Assembly: GCA_009778055.1 (NCBI GenBank)
Contig: WRKN01000025.1
Location: forward strand, 1-18,767
Direction of reading: 5' to 3'
Length of the DNA stretch: 18,767 nucleotides
From: Synergistaceae bacterium
Lineage (GTDB): Bacteria; Synergistota; Synergistia; Synergistales; Aminobacteriaceae
The notes under the pieces are model-generated. The model was given only the letters and a program-made list of their open reading frames with translations. It did no database searches and was not told where the DNA came from. Position 1 is the stretch's first letter. Each line of letters begins with the position of its first letter. Below, in pieces: positions 16,042 to 18,767 of the stretch. A program made the position numbers and the translations under genes.

Positions 16042-16256
16042 CACCTCGCTCCTCCAAAAGACAAAATATCCTGCACGGACTTGATCTCTGCTATTTTTTC
16101 GAGAGGAACCTCGTACCCCGCTTCGTCCAACGCCATAACAATCTGAAGCGTTTTCAGGGAGTCCCATCCCGCTACGCTTTCGGCGGAGCTTTCCTCTGAA
16201 ACCGGTTCGCCTAAAATTTCGGACACGATATTGATAATACTTGCTATATGTTGCAC
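16041..16256 (-). CDS. Acyl carrier protein 1
   Basis: This is a 71-residue carrier protein. The four-helix ACP pattern is visible, with the GWDSL phosphopantetheine motif and Ser33 as the attachment site, followed by an acidic helix II (LQIVMALDEAGYEVP). It would carry an acyl thioester for the neighbouring SDR, FkbH-like protein and acyltransferase. The start is GTG 16256; the G-run at 16262-16268 lies 5 nt upstream and can act as the ribosome site. An ATG at 16270 is out of frame by one base with the present seven-base run; with eight it would be in frame. The GTG shares its first base with a TAG stop of an alternative frame of the upstream glycosyltransferase, so translation may depend on that gene's repeat state. 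It overlaps the SDR by 1 bp. Confidence 0.88.
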   Translation of the reverse strand: MQHIASIINIVSEILGEPVSEESSAESVAGWDSLKTLQIVMALDEAGYEVPLEKIAEIKSVQDILSFGGAR

Positions 16257-16261
16257 TACTT

Positions 16262-16268
16262 CCCCCCC
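16262..16268 (-). repeat. Homopolymer G tract (7) just before the acyl carrier protein 1 start
   Basis: Seven consecutive Cs on the + strand give a G-run 5 nt ahead of the GTG start of acyl carrier protein 1. It can serve as the ribosome site. Length changes would alter the spacing, the frame of an overlapping ATG (16270), and the position of the stop of the alternative glycosyltransferase frame. Confidence 0.75.
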
Positions 16269-16293
16269 ATTTTGTATTTGAAAAGATTTCCGG

Positions 16294-17256
16294 TTATTTT
16301 TTTCCGTTCCTGCCCGAAGGCGCGGAAACCGAGAAAAAGTCCCCGGTAGACGTCAAGACACCCCCCACGCACGCACGCACGCACGCATACCATGTAAAAT
16401 GAATCAAGTGAAAAAGATCAAGTGCGATTCGACGTAAAAAATAGGCCAAAACACCACAATCATCGTATATTTCCTCAAAGAGAAGATGTATGTTGAACCA
16501 CCTTGCGGCGAAGTATTTCTGTGTGTCGAGGCGTCCTCCTACAACAGAGTGATGAACGAAACTGCCGTGAACGCTGTTGATGATTTTGCGCTTCAATTTG
16601 TGCTTAAGATAAAAAGAAATGGCGAGGTCTTCAAGCAAGGCGTACCCGCCGAAACGCTGAAACGCCTCGGGGAAAAAAATTTCCAATTCCGTAAAAACTT
16701 CCATACGGAGGCCCATCCCACCAGCGACGAGATAATCTACCTCGGCTCCTCTTGTTTCAGGAAGGGTCAGATAGGGATAAAGGCAAGGCAAAACAACCCC
16801 CCGCCCCGATTTTTTGAACAAACTATGACAAATCTTGAGCTGCAGACGCCGGAAAACGGAGGGAGCGTAAGGATAGCGCGTGAAGGGAATGTTGACTCCC
16901 CAAACTTCCGAATCCTGAAAACTGGCCCACACGCCTTCCAGCGCGTCGCTCGAAAGCTCCGAGTCGTCGTCGATAAAGACGATATATCGCACGCTCGGCC
17001 ATACCGCGTGAACATGAAGGACAGCGTCGTTTCTTTGAGACGAGGAACCTACCCGAGGCGCTTTCGTGTAAGAAATTTTGAAAGACCAATTACCACTTTC
17101 CGCCACTCTCAGAGTATCGTCGTCTTCGCTGGAGTCCCATATAACGCATATAAAATCACGGAACGCCAACCTCTCCAGGCTGGGGAGAGAAATCGTCCGA
17201 ACAGCCTCGGCTCGATTTTTTGTGGCAATGATTACGGCTATGGAATAATGCGTCAT
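16294..17256 (-). CDS. Family 2 glycosyltransferase with C-terminal tetranucleotide repeat (possible phase-variable gene)
   Basis: This is a 320-residue GT-A inverting-type glycosyltransferase. It has the N-terminal IAVIIATKNRAEAV strand and loop, DDD at 96-98 (VFIDDDSEL) for metal and donor binding, and an ED pair at 209-210 (ALLEDLAISF) as candidate base. ATG 17256 overlaps the upstream carrier-protein stop by 4 bp (ATGA). Residues 291-297 are coded by five GCGT units followed by six Gs. After that the present frame gives a tail rich in Gly, Ser and Thr (298-320) and stops 37 nt before the next gene. The frame reached by one more repeat gives a tail with DVYRGLFLGFRAFGQE and stops exactly at the next start codon. 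That is probably the intended end, so this copy likely has a shifted C-terminus. The catalytic domain is intact. Confidence 0.87.
   Translation of the reverse strand: MTHYSIAVIIATKNRAEAVRTISLPSLERLAFRDFICVIWDSSEDDDTLRVAESGNWSFKISYTKAPRVGSSSQRNDAVLHVHAVWPSVRYIVFIDDDSELSSDALEGVWASFQDSEVWGVNIPFTRYPYAPSVFRRLQLKICHSLFKKSGRGVVLPCLYPYLTLPETRGAEVDYLVAGGMGLRMEVFTELEIFFPEAFQRFGGYALLEDLAISFYLKHKLKRKIINSVHGSFVHHSVVGGRLDTQKYFAARWFNIHLLFEEIYDDCGVLAYFLRRIALDLFHLIHFTWYACVRACVGGVLTSTGDFFSVSAPSGRNGKK
16366..16387. repeat. Tetranucleotide simple repeat (ACGC x5, GCGT on coding strand) inside glycosyltransferase gene
   Basis: Five perfect ACGC units occupy 16367-16386, with one matching base on each side. On the coding strand the tract reads GCGT repeated, followed directly by six Gs (16361-16366). 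The unit is not a multiple of three, so gain or loss of one copy shifts the glycosyltransferase frame; none of the three frames contains a stop within the repeat itself. This is the usual structure of slipped-strand contingency loci in surface-glycan genes. Confidence 0.9.
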
Positions 17257-17504
17257 TGCTGTCTCCTCAAGTCAGGAAATGTTTTTGAATAAAGGTCGCC
17301 TATTGTTTCACACTTGATGAATTCATCCACGGAAAGCTCCACGCCATAGCGTTCCTCCATAAAGCACAGAAGCGCGAATCCCACCAGTGACGACCAAAAA
17401 TCAGCAGACTCCCGAAAACCACTCGCTAGCGTCAAATTTTCAGGTTCGGCCTCAAGTATATCCGCGACCCCGACTATAAATTCCCGTTCGTTCGACGCTT
17501 TCAT
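17253..17504 (-). CDS. Acyl carrier protein 2
   Basis: This is an 83-residue carrier-protein-like gene. Its helical layout and acidic character match the ACP family. The phosphopantetheine site reads WSSL, with Ser39 in the place of the DSL serine and the preceding Asp replaced by Ser. Helix II/III (FMEERYGVELSVDEF) is typical. It differs strongly from the second carrier protein in the same operon, so the two probably serve different partners or different acyl groups. It overlaps both neighbours by 4 bp (ATGA at 17501-17504 with the methyltransferase, and at 17253-17256 with the glycosyltransferase), a sign of coupled translation. The acyl cargo is unknown. Confidence 0.82.
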   Translation of the reverse strand: MKASNEREFIVGVADILEAEPENLTLASGFRESADFWSSLVGFALLCFMEERYGVELSVDEFIKCETIGDLYSKTFPDLRRQQ

Positions 17505-18439
17505 TTTCGGCTTATTTCCTTGGGGACGGACGCGTACAGCTTTTTCTTTTTCTGCACAATGTTGTAAGCCGGATTGGCGTCTTTTATTATTTTAGCCAGC
17601 ACCTCGGGATCGTCCGGGAGATGGTAGGTGCACACAGCCAGTTTAGGGGCGAATTTCCTGAGCGTTTTTACTGCTCCTTCGAGCATATGACGCTCGTACC
17701 CTTCGATATCGGCCTTGATGAAATCCACCCTGTTCAGAGCATTTTCTTCCACGAACGCGTCGATTGTGGTGGTTTCGATGAAATGTCCCTTTGAATTCGG
17801 CGGCACGTCCGAAACAATGCCGCTTGCACTGGAAATTTCTTCGTTATTGATGAATGCCACCGTTGATTTAACGTTGCTCAAACCTTTTTTCACGGGATAG
17901 ACGTTTTTGTTAAGCTGCGCGGTCTTCAAAAGGTAATCGTAATTGTTTTCGGATGGCTCGAAGGCATAGACCGTGGCCCCCTTGGCCGAGGCATAGGCTG
18001 CGAAATCACCTACCCAGCTTCCCACGTCCAGTACAACGTCACCGGCATCCACGCGAACGTCGACGGCTTCGTTCCATAAACAATATGTTCCCTCGTCAAG
18101 AAGATCGTAATAAGAATTCATTGATGATTCTTCGTAGCAGTCATCATGTTTCAGGTAAGTCCAAAAAACGTCTTCGAAAACGCCCCACCAGAAAATGTCT
18201 CCGGTTGACGACTTTAAAAAAGGCAATCGCGCTTCCTTAAAAATATAAACGTCGCCTGCTCTATATTTTTTTTCTGAATGATCCCGTCTGGCTTTTAAAT
18301 GCAGCAGGTAATTTTTGCGTCCGAGAAACACCATCAAATAGTTGACGCACAAAAGTAAAAATTCTTTTGGCGTATCTAAACCCGCGCAAAGCCTGCGGAT
18401 TTTGCGCAGCATCAATTGCCGCACCGTCGTAAGGTTCAT
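17501..18439 (-). CDS. FkbM-family SAM-dependent methyltransferase, first gene of the glycan operon
   Basis: FkbM-family enzymes usually O-methylate sugar or polyketide hydroxyls. Counting from ATG 18439 (312 residues), the SAM-binding motif I is VVLDVGSWVGDF at about 135-146, an acidic motif II strand YAFEPS follows, and the family motif DFIKADIEGYE is at about 239-249. I chose ATG 18439, which has GGGAGAG at 18451-18457 (11 nt spacing, long but usable). An in-frame ATG at 18511 would add 24 residues but has no ribosome site and lies upstream of the promoter-like sequence, so it is less likely. About 110 residues before motif I contain a hydrophobic patch (LLLCVNYLMVFLG) that might associate with the membrane. 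The gene leads a tight operon of eight genes and overlaps the carrier protein by 4 bp. Its substrate is probably a sugar of the same glycan. Confidence 0.9.
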   Translation of the reverse strand: MNLTTVRQLMLRKIRRLCAGLDTPKEFLLLCVNYLMVFLGRKNYLLHLKARRDHSEKKYRAGDVYIFKEARLPFLKSSTGDIFWWGVFEDVFWTYLKHDDCYEESSMNSYYDLLDEGTYCLWNEAVDVRVDAGDVVLDVGSWVGDFAAYASAKGATVYAFEPSENNYDYLLKTAQLNKNVYPVKKGLSNVKSTVAFINNEEISSASGIVSDVPPNSKGHFIETTTIDAFVEENALNRVDFIKADIEGYERHMLEGAVKTLRKFAPKLAVCTYHLPDDPEVLAKIIKDANPAYNIVQKKKKLYASVPKEISRK

Positions 18440-18469
18440 GATTTGTTTCACTCTCCCGTTTATATGGGA

Positions 18470-18500
18470 TTTATATATTGTACTATCTCTTTCAAGCACC
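18470..18500 (-). promoter_or_regulatory. Candidate promoter of the glycan operon
   Basis: Read on the - strand, TTGAAA (18495-18490) is followed by an AT-rich stretch holding TACAAT (18482-18477) and TATAAA (18475-18470). TTGAAA to TATAAA spacing is 14 nt, shorter than ideal, so the exact boxes are uncertain. Its place just upstream of the methyltransferase ATG at 18439 supports a promoter here. Confidence 0.35.
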
Positions 18501-18631
18501 CAGTTTATCATCTTGGGATTCTTTTGACACGCTACGGGGGTGGACGCGATGACCTACGGGAAAAAAATATATAAGAGATGAAAAAGATACTCCAATACTG
18601 GTTGCGGAGCACGAAAACGAGAATAAAGTTC

Positions 18632-18649
18632 CCTCGCGAGGTGTATAAT
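18632..18649 (+). promoter_or_regulatory. TATAAT box with adjoining palindrome upstream of the GTPase-like gene
   Basis: A perfect TATAAT lies at 18644-18649, 38 nt before the ATG at 18688. No clear -35 is found at 16-18 nt. A perfect 10-bp palindrome, CCTCGCGAGG (18632-18641), sits 2 nt upstream of it and could bind a regulator. A TTGACA at 18524-18529 is too far away to pair with this box. Confidence 0.4.
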
Positions 18650-18687
18650 AACCCACAGATTATTTTATTGGGAGGAATTTTATAGTT

Positions 18688-18767
18688 ATGGAGCAAAGAA
18701 AAGTTATCATCATTGGAGCGGCGGGACGTGATTTTCATAATTTCAATACCTTTTACAGGGACAACCC
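18688..18767 (+). CDS. Predicted GTPase / cyclic 2,3-diphosphoglycerate synthetase-like protein (COG2403 type), 3' end outside window
   Basis: Only 26 codons are visible. They read VIIIGAAGRDFHNFN and then FYRDN, which I recognise as the very conserved N-terminus of the COG2403 family, often annotated as predicted GTPase or cyclic 2,3-diphosphoglycerate synthetase. The GAAGRD segment is the nucleotide-binding loop start. The start is ATG 18688; GGGAGG at 18670-18675 is 12 nt upstream, a rather long spacing, but no other start fits. It is transcribed away from the glycan operon and is probably metabolic rather than part of it. The biochemical role of this family in bacteria is not well settled. 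Confidence 0.7.
   Translation, partial: MEQRKVIIIGAAGRDFHNFNTFYRDN

Larger units (their letters stand above)
18440..18687. other. Divergent intergenic region
   Basis: These 248 nt separate the leftward glycan operon from the rightward GTPase-like gene. They hold promoter-like AT-rich sequences for both directions, an isolated TTGACA (18524-18529), and the palindrome at 18632-18641. I see no RNA gene or convincing small gene. A leftward open frame extends to ATG 18511 and may be an N-terminal extension of the methyltransferase. Confidence 0.6.

Noticed and set aside
16366..16387. CRISPR or structured RNA reading of the short repeats
   Set aside because: Units are 4 bp with no spacers, and they lie inside a coding frame; simple-sequence slippage explains them better.
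18524..18529. TTGACA as a -35 box for the GTPase-like gene
   Set aside because: No acceptable -10 is found 16-18 nt downstream, and the TATAAT box is over 110 nt away.
18532..18738. Small - strand open frame between the divergent genes
   Set aside because: It overlaps the ribosome site and start of the conserved + strand gene, and its translation shows no recognisable pattern.

Overview
This window looks like a chromosomal segment of an anaerobic, probably Gram-negative bacterium. Average GC is a little over 50% by eye. A standalone aspartokinase-like ACT protein beside thrB, large hybrid histidine kinases in tandem, and the start of a COG2403-type 'predicted GTPase / cyclic 2,3-diphosphoglycerate synthetase-like' gene would all fit Synergistota. 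That placement is inference and weakly held.

Region 1 (1-10401, + strand): four consecutive hybrid sensor kinases, the first cut by the window edge. They share a HisKA-HATPase-receiver core but differ in sensory modules. The first has only its linker visible. The second has an N-terminal PAS. The third has a lipoprotein-like signal, two periplasmic solute-binding (SBP family 3) domains, a TM helix and a PAS. The fourth has a GAF and a PAS. Kinases 1, 2 and 4 carry an HPt domain and a conserved helical tail; kinase 3 stops after the receiver. They fall into two closely related pairs (1/2 and 3/4), so the array grew by duplication with exchange of sensory ends. No DNA-binding response regulator is present in the window.

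Region 2 (10402-11906, + strand): homoserine kinase thrB followed by a protein made only of two aspartokinase-type ACT domains. They probably form one aspartate-family amino-acid transcription unit.

Region 3 (11885-18439, - strand): a compact surface-glycan operon read leftward: FkbM-type methyltransferase, acyl carrier protein, family 2 glycosyltransferase, second acyl carrier protein, FabG-like SDR, NeuD/PglD-like hexapeptide acyltransferase, FkbH-like HAD/GNAT protein, and a family 4 glycosyltransferase. Nearly all junctions overlap or abut. The set suggests a glycan carrying an acyl group that is built on a carrier protein (possibly glyceryl-derived, through FkbH), plus acylation and O-methylation.

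The most interesting signal is in this operon. The glycosyltransferase gene contains five tandem copies of a 4-bp unit (ACGC on +, GCGT on the coding strand) followed by six Gs. In the present frame the protein ends in a low-complexity tail and leaves the operon's only real gap. One extra repeat unit (or one extra G) would move translation into a frame that gives a plausible C-terminus and ends in TAG overlapping the next gene's GTG start (TAGTG). This looks like a phase-variable contingency switch, currently in an altered state.

Region 4 (18440-18767): a divergent intergenic region with AT-rich promoter-like sequences and a perfect 10-bp palindrome beside a TATAAT box, then the first 26 codons of the predicted GTPase-like gene. 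No gene-free stretch exceeds 300 bases.
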